A stretch of 64,000 bases of DNA from Fretibacter rubidus (GTDB lineage Bacteria; Pseudomonadota; Alphaproteobacteria; Caulobacterales; Maricaulaceae). Every line of letters starts with the position of its first letter. Position 1 is the stretch's first letter. The position numbers and the translations under genes were made by a program. Under the pieces are notes generated by a model. That model had not been told where the DNA came from. It searched no databases and saw nothing but the letters and a program-made list of their open reading frames with translations. The DNA lies in assembly GCF_041429785.1 (NCBI RefSeq), contig NZ_CP163423.1, positions 868,001 to 932,000 on the forward strand, given 5' to 3'. Shown piece after piece: positions 17,633 through 26,788 of this stretch.

Positions 17633-18682
17633 ATGAGCACACCGACAGTTTATCCATTTCAATTTCGCGGTACGGCCAAAGAATATTTCGGCATTTGGAT
17701 CGTCAATGTCCTGCTGAGTTTGGTGACGCTGGGCGTCTATGCCTCTTGGGCGAAAGTTCGTAATAAGAAATATTTCTACGGGCAGACCTTTGTGGATGAT
17801 CATAATTTTGATTACCACGCGACGGGGATGCAGCTTTTCAAAGGCAAATTAATTGTCATTGGTGTTTTGTCGGTTTTGGTCGCGCTGCAGCTCTTAGCAC
17901 CTGTTTTATATTTAATTGCGTTACTCGTCGTTTTGCCGCTTCTCCCATTGATTATTGTGCGGGCTTTAATGTTTAACGCCCGGGTCAGCAGTCACCGCAA
18001 TGTGCGGTTTAATTTTATTGGCGAATATGGTGAGGCCTTTATAACCTTTTTGCTCCTACCCATTGCGAACCTTTTTACGCTTTACATGATTACGCCCATT
18101 ATCTCGCGCGCGGCGAACCGTTTTACGATTAACCACCACACATTTGGTGACCGTGGGTTTGATTTTGATGCCAACTTGGGGGCATATTACAAACCCTTTT
18201 TGGGCATATTGGCGGTCAGTATTATTGGTATGATTGCTGGATTTGGCGCTCTTTTCAGTATGATGATGGGCAGACTTGAAGGCTATGACGGTGATCCGGA
18301 ACGCCTGGGCATGATTATTATTCTTGTTACATATGGTATCATGTTCCTTGTTATTTTGCCGAGTGTGCTGTTCTATAAAGCCTGCGTGCGTAACATCGTC
18401 TTTAACGGAACGGTGCTGGATGATCAGCATGAATTTAAAAGCACCGTCAACCCATGGCGCTATGTTTGGATTATTGTATCAAATACATTTGCCGCGATTT
18501 TCACCATTGGGCTTTTAGTGCCGTGGGGGCGGGTGCGTTTTGCGCGTTATCTGGCCGATAATACGGCGCTGATAACGGACGGCTCGCTTGACGGTTACGC
18601 CAGTTCTGTTAGTGAAACGGCGGGCGTTATCTCCAGCGAATATGTCGATCTTGAAGGCATCGACATGGGCATTGGGATTTAA
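17633..18682 (+). CDS. YjgN family (DUF898) membrane protein
   Basis: The 349-residue protein matches the YjgN/DUF898 family. It starts with YPFQFRGTAKEYFGIW, and LVTLGVYASWAKVRNKKYFY occurs near residue 35. A second half repeats the pattern (FTIGLLVPWGRVRFARYLA), as expected for the internally duplicated family with six or more helices. The molecular function is unknown. The ATG has GGGGGAG nine bases upstream. It is followed after 14 bases by an M48 metalloprotease gene, a pairing commonly seen for this family and probably one operon. Confidence 0.88.
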   Translation: MSTPTVYPFQFRGTAKEYFGIWIVNVLLSLVTLGVYASWAKVRNKKYFYGQTFVDDHNFDYHATGMQLFKGKLIVIGVLSVLVALQLLAPVLYLIALLVVLPLLPLIIVRALMFNARVSSHRNVRFNFIGEYGEAFITFLLLPIANLFTLYMITPIISRAANRFTINHHTFGDRGFDFDANLGAYYKPFLGILAVSIIGMIAGFGALFSMMMGRLEGYDGDPERLGMIIILVTYGIMFLVILPSVLFYKACVRNIVFNGTVLDDQHEFKSTVNPWRYVWIIVSNTFAAIFTIGLLVPWGRVRFARYLADNTALITDGSLDGYASSVSETAGVISSEYVDLEGIDMGIGI

Positions 18683-18696
18683 CAACAGGCCCAAAT

Positions 18697-19887
18697 ATGA
18701 GCATAATAATATCAGGCGAATTTTACCGCAACCAATCCAGCGAAGGCCGGGCAGGGCGTTTGATTGTTGATGGCGATGATGTCAGAGTTGATATTACGGA
18801 CGTTAATTTTCAGACCATTAATATGCGGCGAGATTTCCTGCGCTCCGAAATGCGGATAGAGCCAAAGCTCTCGACACTGGTGCGTAAGATTTACTTGCCC
18901 GATGGGTTGCAATTTCAAACCCATGAAAGCGCCGCCGTCGATAGCCTTGATAATCGCGCGCGCTGGAAACTGATTGCAAAGCTTGAAAAAACGGGCTGGC
19001 ATTTGGTGCCTTTCGCGATTTTAACACCGATTTTGGCGGTGTCCTTTTACCGCATGATGATACCGCTAATCATTGGTTTGGGATTGTTCCTGACCCCCGC
19101 TGGCGTGCCTGCGCGCATTGATACGGCAACACTTGGCTCGCTTGATAAAATCTGGATGCGCCCCAGCCGAACACAGGACTACCGCCAAGACGAATTACGA
19201 GTCATCTTTGATGATTTAGTCCAGCAGCGCCATAAGGCGCGCGACCACCGTGTACCGGATTACACGCTGGAATTTCGCCGTATGCGCCCGGCCATGCCCA
19301 ATGCGTTTGCGCTGCCGGGCGGGACGGTTGTGCTGACCGATACCTTAATTAAAGACTTTGACGATGACGATGTTTTGGCGGCAATCCTTGCCCATGAAAT
19401 TGCCCATGTTGAATATGAACATAGCTTGCGCCAGATCTACCGCGCCATTGGTATGGCGGCGTTGATTAATATGATTGCTGGTGACGCGGGGCCGATGTTG
19501 GAGGACCTGCTGCTCGAAGGCAGCGCGCTTTTATCGCTATCATTCTCGCGTAAACATGAAAGCCAAGCCGACAAATACGCCGTGGAAATGATGCATAACA
19601 TCGGCCGCCCGCCAGAGAAGATGGCGCTGTTTTTTGAAGCCATCCAAAACGGCGACATGAAACTGACCAAGCCGAGGAACCCGCTGCCGATATATGATGA
19701 CCAAGGCGATCAGAGCCTAGACGCTGAATTTGACCCCGACCCCGCCCCTGACGCGTCGCCCGAAGTTGATTTGCGCGGCAAAAACTGGTTTTCTTCTCAC
19801 CCGCTCAACCAAGAACGTATTGATGATATACGGCGCTGGTCGGCGGAACTCCGCGGTGAGGCGGTGCCAGAGCAGGGCGCTGAATAA
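18697..19887 (+). CDS. M48 family metalloprotease
   Basis: The 396-residue protein contains the zinc protease signature HEIAHVEYEH at about residues 231-240, and the third zinc ligand lies in SRKHESQADKYAVEMM. An N-terminal region of about 105 residues precedes two membrane helices (VPFAILTPILAVSF, MIPLIIGLGLFLTP), so the catalytic domain is membrane-anchored. The final 60 residues are acidic and proline-rich before NWFSSHPLNQERIDDIR, the usual M48 end motif. It follows the DUF898 gene closely and probably acts with it in envelope protein turnover. Confidence 0.9.
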   Translation: MSIIISGEFYRNQSSEGRAGRLIVDGDDVRVDITDVNFQTINMRRDFLRSEMRIEPKLSTLVRKIYLPDGLQFQTHESAAVDSLDNRARWKLIAKLEKTGWHLVPFAILTPILAVSFYRMMIPLIIGLGLFLTPAGVPARIDTATLGSLDKIWMRPSRTQDYRQDELRVIFDDLVQQRHKARDHRVPDYTLEFRRMRPAMPNAFALPGGTVVLTDTLIKDFDDDDVLAAILAHEIAHVEYEHSLRQIYRAIGMAALINMIAGDAGPMLEDLLLEGSALLSLSFSRKHESQADKYAVEMMHNIGRPPEKMALFFEAIQNGDMKLTKPRNPLPIYDDQGDQSLDAEFDPDPAPDASPEVDLRGKNWFSSHPLNQERIDDIRRWSAELRGEAVPEQGAE

Positions 19888-19982
19888 GCGTTCTGAGCCG
19901 CCTCATTACGGCTTGGAAAAATTTGCGGGCTGTGATAGGCCACGCCTATGTTTGAACATGTGTCTATAATCCGAATTATAGG

Positions 19983-20024
19983 CCCGGCACGCTAGGCATA
20001 GACCGAACCGCGTGCCGGGATTTT
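19983..20024 (+). terminator. Putative intrinsic terminator between M48 gene and ileS
   Basis: A perfect 10-base stem, CCCGGCACGC (19983-19992) with GCGTGCCGGG (20010-20019), encloses a 17-base loop and is followed by ATTTTG. It lies about 95 bases after the protease stop and 40 bases before the ileS start. The U tract is short, so it could also be a leader hairpin of ileS. Confidence 0.5.
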
Positions 20025-20061
20025 GCCCTTTCCAAACACCCTTATTCTATCCGAGATTATT

Positions 20062-23000
20062 ATGACCGAAACCACGCCGACACGCGATTACCGTGATACG
20101 CTGCTGCTGCCCAAAACCGACTTTCCGATGCGCGGGGGCTTGCCGAAAAAAGAACCTGAATGGCTTGAGTATTGGAACAAAATTGGCCTGTTTGAACGGC
20201 TGCGCGAACAATCCAAAGGCCGCCCAGATTATTGTCTGCATGACGGCCCGCCCTATGCCAATGGCCATATTCATATGGGCACGGCGCTGAATAAAATCCT
20301 CAAAGACATCATCAATAAATCCCAACAAATGGCGGGTTATAACGCGCATTATGTGCCGGGCTGGGATTGTCACGGCCTGCCGATTGAGTGGAAAGTCGAA
20401 GAAGAATTTCGCGCCAAAGGCCGGAGTAAAGACGATGTCCCCGGCAGCGAGTTTCGCAAGCGTTGCCGCGAATACGCGCAGCATTGGCTCGATATTCAGC
20501 GCGAAGAATTTAAACGCCTCGGCGTGATCGGCGAATGGGATAACCCTTATAAAACGATGAACTTCCAATCCGAAGCCGACATCGTGCATGAGCTTTTAAA
20601 GATTGCCAAAACGGGCCAGCTTTACCGCGGCTCCAAACCCGTGATGTGGAGCCCTGTCGAACAAACCGCGCTGGCCGAAGCCGAGGTGGAATATCAGGAT
20701 AAGCGCGCGACGCAGATTTATGTGAAGTTTCCTGTTCGGGAAGTTACCTCAACTGACAACAGTTTCGCGGGCCGGCGTGATATGTATCTTGCAAATGCTA
20801 ACGTCGATCATGACGCAGGAACGCCGCCTGGCGAGGATGAGCAACGATATCAAAGTGCGCAAGCTGAATTAGAAGCATTCGATATAGAGACTTTCGAATT
20901 ACTAAAAGGTGCCTCTCTTTTGATTTGGACGACTACACCGTGGACTATTCCCGCCAATAGAGCTGTAAGTTATTCGAAAAATATAACTTACGGTTTGTAT
21001 GAAATTGAAGAAATGGCCGAGAGTGAGTTCACTCCGTGGTCGAAGGTTGGTGATAAGTTAATTGTTGCTGATGATCTCTGGATGAAAATCGCAGAAGCTG
21101 GATTGATTAAGTCCACTAAAAGGCTCTGTGATGTAGGTGAAGACGAAATTGATGCACTAATTCTCAACCACCCCCTCCGCAATATGGAAGGGGCAGACAA
21201 CAAGTACGACTTCCCCGTCCCAATGCTCGAAGGCTCTCATGTCACCGCTGATGCGGGTACAGGCTTTGTCCATACCGCGCCGAGCCATGGTGAGGATGAC
21301 TATATCGTTTGGATGAGTAATGCGACAAAGCTCGAAGCTTTGGGCATTGATCCTGTTGTCCCCATGACGCTGGACGATGCGGGCTGTTACACCGACGTCA
21401 TGCCACCGCGTCTGCAAGGCCTCGATGTTATCCGCACCTCTGGCAAGAAACGCGGCCAAGACGGCAAAGCCAACGCCGAAGTTTTAAAGGCGCTGGTCGA
21501 GTGCGGGAACTTGCTTGCGCGCGGGATTATGACTTTGCGAGACGCGCATAGCTGGCGGAGTAAAGCGCCCGTTATTCGCCGCGCCACACCGCAATGGTTC
21601 GTGTCCATGTCCAAGGGCGGATTACGCGATAAAGCCATGGCCGCGATTGAGGACACAGCGTTCTTCCCTGAACGCGGACGTAACCGCCTGTCGACCATGG
21701 TCGCGGATCGTCCTGATTGGCTGATCTCCAGACAGCGCAATTGGGGTGTTCCGATTACCTTGATTGTCGGGCCAAATGGTGAGCTTCATACAGAGCGCGA
21801 CGATGCGGAATTAATTAATTCACGCATCTTGGCCGCCGTTGAAAAAGACGGTGTTGATGGTTGGTTTGAAACTCCTGTGGAAGATTTTATGGGCGGGGAT
21901 TGCGACGGCTGGGCGAAGGTCAACGACATTCTCGATGTCTGGTTTGACAGTGGCTCGACCCATGCGTTTTGCCTGAAACGCCGGGATGATTTGCCGGACC
22001 GTGCGGACCTCTACCTCGAAGGGTCTGACCAACATCGCGGCTGGTTCCAAAGCTCGCTTTTGGAGAGCTGCGCGGTCTACGACGAGGCGCCCTATAAAGC
22101 TGTGCTGACCCACGGTTTTGTGGTCGATGAGAAGGGCCTGAAAATGTCCAAGTCGCTCGGCAACACCATGAGCCCTGAAGACATTTCTAAACAATACGGC
22201 GCAGACATCATGCGCCTTTGGGTGGCGTCATCCGACTGGGCAAATGATCTAAAAATCGGCAAAGAAATCATCCAAACCAATGTCGATGCCTACCGCAAAA
22301 TCCGCAACACCATGCGCTATATGGTCAGCGTTCTGGAAGACGCGAAAGACATCCCGCGTGTGGATTATGCCGATATGCCCGCGTTAGAGAAATGGGCGCT
22401 GCATCAACTCGCGACCTTTACGGATGAGCACAAAGCGCTGGTTGAAAGCCATGATCATAAACGCATTCTCTCGACGCTGTTTAATTTCCTGACTGTGGAT
22501 TTGTCGGCCTTTTATTTCGATATTCGCAAAGACGCGCTTTATTGTGACCCGAAACACGGCACACGCCGCCGCGCCTATATCACCGTGGTCGAAGAAATTT
22601 TCAAGCGCCTGACCACATGGCTCGCGCCCACCTTGTCCTTTACCATGGAAGAGGTCTGGCAATGGGTTTACGGGGGGGATGAAACGTCTGTGCATTTGCA
22701 GGATTATTTCGACGCGCCGAGCGAGTGGAAGGACGCAGGATTGTCTGATAAAATCGATGTTATCCGTGCCTTCCGCACTTCAGCGTCAGAGACGATTGAG
22801 CCTCTCCGCAAAGATAAAGTTATTGGCTCATCACTTGAAGTGCGCCTGACTGCGCCTACGGATGCTGCGTTGGTTTCTGCACTGACGGCGCTCGGTGTGA
22901 CGCGCAAAGATGATTACGCAAACCCGTCTGACCCGTCCGATACGCTCGCGGATTATCTGATTGTGTCAGAATGCGATTTGTCATCCAAAGCGGCCGACAT

Positions 23001-23139
23001 GAGCGTTCACGCCTTATCATCGGATGCCGCCTATAAAAAATGTGAACGCAGCTGGAAATATTTCAAGATGGCCCAAAACGAAGGCAGTAATATCACACCC
23101 CGTGATGCCGCCGCCGTCGCAGCCTTTGACGCGGGTTAG
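20062..23139 (+). CDS. ileS: Isoleucyl-tRNA synthetase
   Basis: The 1025-residue class I synthetase charges tRNA-Ile. The HIGH-type motif is at residues 69-73 (HIHMG) and KMSKS is at about 694-698. The CP1 editing domain contains LIWTTTPWTIPANRAV and GTGFVHTAPSHGEDDY. The ATG at 20062 starts MTETTPTRDYRDTLLLPKT, the normal N-terminus; a TTG 13 codons earlier is not needed. Two oddities stand out. Bases 20740-21180, inside the editing domain, are clearly AT-richer with different codon choice. The C-terminal zinc finger is degenerate (KCERSWKYF), keeping one of the usual cysteines. Confidence 0.97.
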   Translation: MTETTPTRDYRDTLLLPKTDFPMRGGLPKKEPEWLEYWNKIGLFERLREQSKGRPDYCLHDGPPYANGHIHMGTALNKILKDIINKSQQMAGYNAHYVPGWDCHGLPIEWKVEEEFRAKGRSKDDVPGSEFRKRCREYAQHWLDIQREEFKRLGVIGEWDNPYKTMNFQSEADIVHELLKIAKTGQLYRGSKPVMWSPVEQTALAEAEVEYQDKRATQIYVKFPVREVTSTDNSFAGRRDMYLANANVDHDAGTPPGEDEQRYQSAQAELEAFDIETFELLKGASLLIWTTTPWTIPANRAVSYSKNITYGLYEIEEMAESEFTPWSKVGDKLIVADDLWMKIAEAGLIKSTKRLCDVGEDEIDALILNHPLRNMEGADNKYDFPVPMLEGSHVTADAGTGFVHTAPSHGEDDYIVWMSNATKLEALGIDPVVPMTLDDAGCYTDVMPPRLQGLDVIRTSGKKRGQDGKANAEVLKALVECGNLLARGIMTLRDAHSWRSKAPVIRRATPQWFVSMSKGGLRDKAMAAIEDTAFFPERGRNRLSTMVADRPDWLISRQRNWGVPITLIVGPNGELHTERDDAELINSRILAAVEKDGVDGWFETPVEDFMGGDCDGWAKVNDILDVWFDSGSTHAFCLKRRDDLPDRADLYLEGSDQHRGWFQSSLLESCAVYDEAPYKAVLTHGFVVDEKGLKMSKSLGNTMSPEDISKQYGADIMRLWVASSDWANDLKIGKEIIQTNVDAYRKIRNTMRYMVSVLEDAKDIPRVDYADMPALEKWALHQLATFTDEHKALVESHDHKRILSTLFNFLTVDLSAFYFDIRKDALYCDPKHGTRRRAYITVVEEIFKRLTTWLAPTLSFTMEEVWQWVYGGDETSVHLQDYFDAPSEWKDAGLSDKIDVIRAFRTSASETIEPLRKDKVIGSSLEVRLTAPTDAALVSALTALGVTRKDDYANPSDPSDTLADYLIVSECDLSSKAADMSVHALSSDAAYKKCERSWKYFKMAQNEGSNITPRDAAAVAAFDAG

Positions 23140-23157
23140 ATTAAAAACCTATCGTTT

Positions 23158-23259
23158 GTCGTCATGCCCGCCCTTGTGGCGGGTATGCATCTGTCAAAGC
23201 AGTATGACTAATGCTAAGTCATGCGCATGGGTAGCCGCCACAGGGGCGGCTATGACGGC
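23158..23259. repeat. REP-like paired palindromes downstream of ileS
   Basis: Two related hairpins lie head to head. The left one is CCCGCC-CTTGT-GGCGGG (23167-23183) within GTCGTCATGCCCGCCC. The right one is GCCGCC-ACAGG-GGCGGC (23234-23250) within GGGGCGGCTATGACGGC. The outer GTCAT and ATGAC edges also pair, giving a large imperfect inverted repeat of about 100 bases. This is the architecture of REP/BIME-type or small non-autonomous palindromic elements. Other copies in the genome cannot be checked from this window. Confidence 0.55.
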
Positions 23260-23335
23260 ATTATAAATAATATTGTGCATTAAAACCCCACCAGTTTTCC
23301 GTGACAGACCCACTCTGTCGCGCTACACATATTCT

Positions 23336-23995
23336 ATGTCAAAAATGATACTCCACATTGGGAATTATAATTATTCCAGCTGGTCTTTGCGGCCTTGGTT
23401 AGTGCTGCGTAAATCGGGATTGCCGTTCACGGTTAATGTCATCGATTTGGACGTGCCCGGGTTTAAGGATAAATTATTGGCGCTATCATCCATGGGCACT
23501 GTGCCTGTGCTGGAAGTCCATACAACAGACGGCGTGCAGATGATCCCTGACAGCCTGGCGATTTGTGAATTTTTGGCCAAATGTGTGCCCAACCTCTGGC
23601 CAACAGATGCGGCCACGCGCGAGAAAGCCCGCCAAGCGACAAAGTTGATGCATGAGGGATTTGCGGCCCTGCGTAATGAAGCGCCGATGAACCTGCGTCG
23701 CCGTACATCGACCAAAATGCCCAAAGACTGCATAGCCGACGCCGCCGATATGGACGGCCTGTGGCAGGACCTTTTGGCCGATCATGACGGCGCGTTTTTG
23801 TTCAAAGACTGGTCAATAACGGACGCCTTTTACACCCCCGCAGCCACGCGGTTTGAGAGCTACGGCATCCCGCGGTCTGCGCGCGCTGATACCTATATCA
23901 GCGAGCTGATGTCCGACCCTGATTTCCAAGATTGGGAAGCCATGGCCTTTAAAGAGACGCATATCCTGCCCGACACCGATAAGGTCAACGCCTAG
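23336..23995 (+). CDS. Glutathione S-transferase family protein
   Basis: The 219-residue protein has a GST N-terminal domain beginning ILHIGNYNYSSWSLRPWLVL. The serine and tyrosine cluster SSWS is where zeta-like and plant-like GSTs carry the glutathione-activating serine. MGTVPVLEV is the cis-proline loop and PDSLAICEFLA binds the glutamyl part. The C-terminal domain has WSITDAFYTPAATRF. The start at 23336 fits the family N-terminus but has no good ribosome site; the ATG three codons later is an alternative. It sits between the ileS-side repeat and apt, with 20 bases to apt. Confidence 0.86.
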   Translation: MSKMILHIGNYNYSSWSLRPWLVLRKSGLPFTVNVIDLDVPGFKDKLLALSSMGTVPVLEVHTTDGVQMIPDSLAICEFLAKCVPNLWPTDAATREKARQATKLMHEGFAALRNEAPMNLRRRTSTKMPKDCIADAADMDGLWQDLLADHDGAFLFKDWSITDAFYTPAATRFESYGIPRSARADTYISELMSDPDFQDWEAMAFKETHILPDTDKVNA

Positions 23996-24015
23996 CCACC
24001 ATTACCGAGACGATT

Positions 24016-24543
24016 ATGAACCTAAAAGACACCATACGCACTATTCCTGATTTTCCCAAACCGGGGATTATGTATCGGGATATTACGACGCTGCTGACTA
24101 ACCGCCGTGCTTTTGCGCAGACGATTATTGATATGTCTGCGCCCTATCAAACCAAAGATATTGATAATGTTGCGGGCATAGAAGCGCGCGGCTTTACCGT
24201 AGGCGGCGCGATTGCTTATGAATTGGGCGCGGGGTTTGTGCCCATCCGCAAAGCGGGCAAGTTGCCCTTTGATACCTATGCCCAAGATTATGATTTGGAA
24301 TACGGCTCTGACACGCTGGAAATTCACGCCGACAGCATCCGCAAAGGCGAGCGCGTCTTGCTCGTCGATGACCTGATCGCGACGGGCGGCACAGCGGAGG
24401 CGTCGATAAAACTGCTTCTCAAAGCCGGGGCGGAAATTGTGGGCGCTGCGTTTATCGTGGACTTGCCAGATTTAGGCGGGTTGGCGCGCATCACGAAAAT
24501 GGGTATTCCTGTGACCGCCTTGGTGACTTATGACGGGCATTGA
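24016..24543 (+). CDS. apt: Adenine phosphoribosyltransferase
   Basis: APT makes AMP from adenine and PRPP in purine salvage. The 175-residue length is normal. Features seen are the N-terminal IPDFPKPGIMYRDITTLL, the adenine-binding region GIEARGF and the PRPP motif VLLVDDLIATGGTA (residues about 115-128). The gene follows a GST gene by 20 bases. The last 14 bases overlap the start of the next small membrane protein gene, which suggests coupled translation. Confidence 0.96.
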   Translation: MNLKDTIRTIPDFPKPGIMYRDITTLLTNRRAFAQTIIDMSAPYQTKDIDNVAGIEARGFTVGGAIAYELGAGFVPIRKAGKLPFDTYAQDYDLEYGSDTLEIHADSIRKGERVLLVDDLIATGGTAEASIKLLLKAGAEIVGAAFIVDLPDLGGLARITKMGIPVTALVTYDGH

Positions 24544-24961
24544 TAGGGTCAGTTTAAAACCGCAATATAAGATTTTCACTTTAGTCTTAGTTGCAGCCAC
24601 CGTTTTGGCAGCAATAATAGAAACGATATTAGGGGTCTCTTTAACCGGTTTAAAAATCATAATACCGTCGCTTGCCGCTGTGACTGCGGGCGTTGACTTC
24701 CTCAAAACGCATGACCGCCGTATGACGGATGCGGAGCGCAAACGCGCTGTACGGGGGAGCTTTGCGATTTTCCTGCTTGTATCCCTTATCACTGCGCCGT
24801 TAGGTTTGATTGATCCTGATAATCGCGACATGATCATGTCGATCTTGGCCGGGTTTTTGATCGCGTTGTTGATAGTTTTTGCGCTGACCTATGGCCTAAT
24901 CGCGCTCAGCTATGGCTGGATGGTCAATAAACGTGCGATACGGCTAGGCATTGTTGGGTGA
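24530..24961 (+). CDS. Hypothetical four-helix membrane protein (possibly ABZJ_00895 family)
   Basis: This 143-residue protein has three to four membrane helices (IFTLVLVAATVLAAII, GLKIIIPSLAAVTAGV, AIFLLVSLITAPLGL and LAGFLIALLIVFALTYG). A helix containing DFLKTHDRRMTDAERKR links helices 2 and 3. This arrangement resembles the uncharacterised ABZJ_00895 family, but I am not certain. The start codon lies within the last codons of apt. It ends 28 bases from the convergent YaiI-type gene. Confidence 0.6.
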   Translation: MTGIDRVSLKPQYKIFTLVLVAATVLAAIIETILGVSLTGLKIIIPSLAAVTAGVDFLKTHDRRMTDAERKRAVRGSFAIFLLVSLITAPLGLIDPDNRDMIMSILAGFLIALLIVFALTYGLIALSYGWMVNKRAIRLGIVG

Positions 24962-24988
24962 GGCGCCGGACCCTCTGCCATAAATACG

Positions 24989-25456
24989 CTAACCCCGCTT
25001 TATCCCCTCAACCGCATTATGCAGGCTTTGTAAAAACGCCGACCTATCCCGCGCGCTGAACGGCGGCGGGCCGCCCGCGTTTGGCATGTCTGCGCCTGCG
25101 CGTAAATCCGCCATAATGGCGCGCATGGCAATCGCGCTGCCGATACTGTTCTTGTCAAAGGGCTTTCCGTTGGGGGCGAGCACAACGGCATCTGCGTTAA
25201 GGCAGCGTTCGGCCAGCAATATATCAGACGTTATCACGATTACCTTTGGTCCCGCGCGCTCTGCGATAAAATCATCGGCCGCGTCAAACCCGTCCGTGAC
25301 AAGGTGAAAGCTAAACAGCGGAAATTTCGGCACGCGAATAAAACTATTGGCGACAATATGCACGGGCACATCATGACGTTCTGCGACGCGGTAAACCTCG
25401 TCCCGCACAGGACAGGCGTCGGCATCGATATAGATTTGGGGCAGGGGGTTTGTCAT
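24989..25456 (-). CDS. YaiI/YqxD family protein (DUF188)
   Basis: The 155-residue protein matches the UPF0178/YaiI family, with IYIDADACPVRDEVYRVA at the N-terminus and VTSDILLAERCL in the middle. The conserved aspartates suggest a PIN-like nuclease fold; no function is established. The ATG at 25456 gives the standard family N-terminus (MTNPLPQIYIDAD). A longer in-frame start at 25516 would add an unrelated segment. It is convergent with the preceding membrane protein gene and divergent from the desaturase. Confidence 0.88.
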   Translation of the reverse strand: MTNPLPQIYIDADACPVRDEVYRVAERHDVPVHIVANSFIRVPKFPLFSFHLVTDGFDAADDFIAERAGPKVIVITSDILLAERCLNADAVVLAPNGKPFDKNSIGSAIAMRAIMADLRAGADMPNAGGPPPFSARDRSAFLQSLHNAVEGIKRG

Positions 25457-25654
25457 GGATTTGATATGGCGGGCGGGCAGCATTTTAGCAAGTGAGCGCT
25501 GCCGAGACTGCGGCATATCGGCTAGACGACTGCGTTATCCCCGTAAATTATGCAGACTCACTGCATTCTAACAGCATCGTCATTAACCATTGCTTGATAA
25601 ATCCTCCACTATGCCTTTGTGTAGATAAAAGATTCGGGGGAAACAGGATCAATC

Positions 25655-26713
25655 ATGACACAACAGACTGACGTTCAACTTGGCGAGAGCCATGTGACCG
25701 CGAGCCGTGCGCCCGCCCATCAATGGTTAAAGGCGCTGGCCCCTTATAAAGACCCCAGCTTAAAACGCTCAATCGTCGAGCTTATCATTACGATTGTGCC
25801 TTTTGTCGCGCTATGGGCGGCGGCTGTGTCGATGTCCTTTGTTAGCTACTTTCTCACTATTCCGATTTGTGTGATTGCGGCCTTTTTCCTTGTGCGGCTT
25901 TTCCTTATTCAGCACGATTGTAGCCACGGCGCGTTTTTCAAATCCCGCAAGGCCAATGATTGGGTCGGCCGCGTCATCGGCGTTTTCACGGTCACGCCTT
26001 ATGACCTTTGGAAAAAAGCGCATCTTATCCATCACGCCAGCCATGGTAATCTGGACAAGCGCGGCATTGGCGACATCATGACCCTAACGGTGGATGAATA
26101 TAATGAACGCAATGCTTGGGGACGGTTTACATATCGCCTTTACCGTAATCCCTTTGTGTTGTTTGGTATTGGGCCGATCTTTGTGTTTTTGCTGCACCAG
26201 CGTTTGCCGATTGGATTTATGAAATCGGGTCTGCGCTATTGGGTGTCTACCATGGGCACAAATTTGGCCATGGCTGTGATTATTTTTGCAGGGATATACT
26301 GGCTCGGTTGGATGCCGTTTCTAGTGACCTATCTGTGTATTACCTGTATTGCCGCCGCGATTGGTGTCTGGCTGTTTTATGTGCAGCACCAGTTCGAGAA
26401 CGCTGAATGGGACACGTCAGAGAATTGGAAAGTCCACGACGCGGCGCTTTACGGCTCCACCCATTATGATTTGCCGCCTGTGCTGCGTTGGCTCACAGCC
26501 AATATTGGTGTGCATCATGTGCATCACCTTTATGCGCGCATTCCGTTTTATAACCTGTCAAAGATTATGCGCGACCACCCGCGTCTGGCCGATATTCGCC
26601 GCCTCACGCTGATGGAGAGTTTCAAGACGGTGCGCCTGAAACTATGGGACGCGAAAGAGCGTAAGCTCGTGACCTACCGCGAGGCCAAAGCGCGGCGCAA
26701 GGCGGTGGCGTAA
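25655..26713 (+). CDS. Membrane fatty acid desaturase (DesA-like)
   Basis: The 352-residue integral membrane di-iron desaturase has three histidine boxes: HDCSHGAFF, HLIHHASHGN and VHHVHHLYARIP. These bind the two irons. The pattern is that of acyl-lipid omega-6/delta-12 type desaturases, which introduce double bonds in membrane phospholipid acyl chains, often in response to cold. Four or more membrane helices lie between the boxes. It stands alone, divergent from the YaiI-type gene, with a near-match to a CtrA box in the 200-base upstream region that I do not consider reliable. Confidence 0.9.
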   Translation: MTQQTDVQLGESHVTASRAPAHQWLKALAPYKDPSLKRSIVELIITIVPFVALWAAAVSMSFVSYFLTIPICVIAAFFLVRLFLIQHDCSHGAFFKSRKANDWVGRVIGVFTVTPYDLWKKAHLIHHASHGNLDKRGIGDIMTLTVDEYNERNAWGRFTYRLYRNPFVLFGIGPIFVFLLHQRLPIGFMKSGLRYWVSTMGTNLAMAVIIFAGIYWLGWMPFLVTYLCITCIAAAIGVWLFYVQHQFENAEWDTSENWKVHDAALYGSTHYDLPPVLRWLTANIGVHHVHHLYARIPFYNLSKIMRDHPRLADIRRLTLMESFKTVRLKLWDAKERKLVTYREAKARRKAVA

Positions 26714-26745
26714 GGCCGCGACCCTCGCGCTGTCTTAAATCTAAT

Positions 26746-26788
26746 ACGCCACACCGCCGCGACCCAAAAGGTTGCGACGGTGTGGCGT
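26746..26788. terminator. Long hairpin after the desaturase gene
   Basis: ACGCCACACCGCCGCGACC (26746-26764) pairs with GGTTGCGACGGTGTGGCGT (26770-26788) over 19 bases with two mismatches and a five-base loop. It begins 33 bases after the desaturase stop. There is no U tract, so it may act as a transcript-end stabiliser or a bidirectional hairpin rather than a classic intrinsic terminator. Confidence 0.45.

Noticed and set aside
25583-25597. TTAACCATTGCTTGA upstream of the desaturase as a second CtrA box
   Set aside because: The second half site is TTGA, not TTAA, so it fits the consensus only in part. One mismatch in an eight-base core is common by chance.
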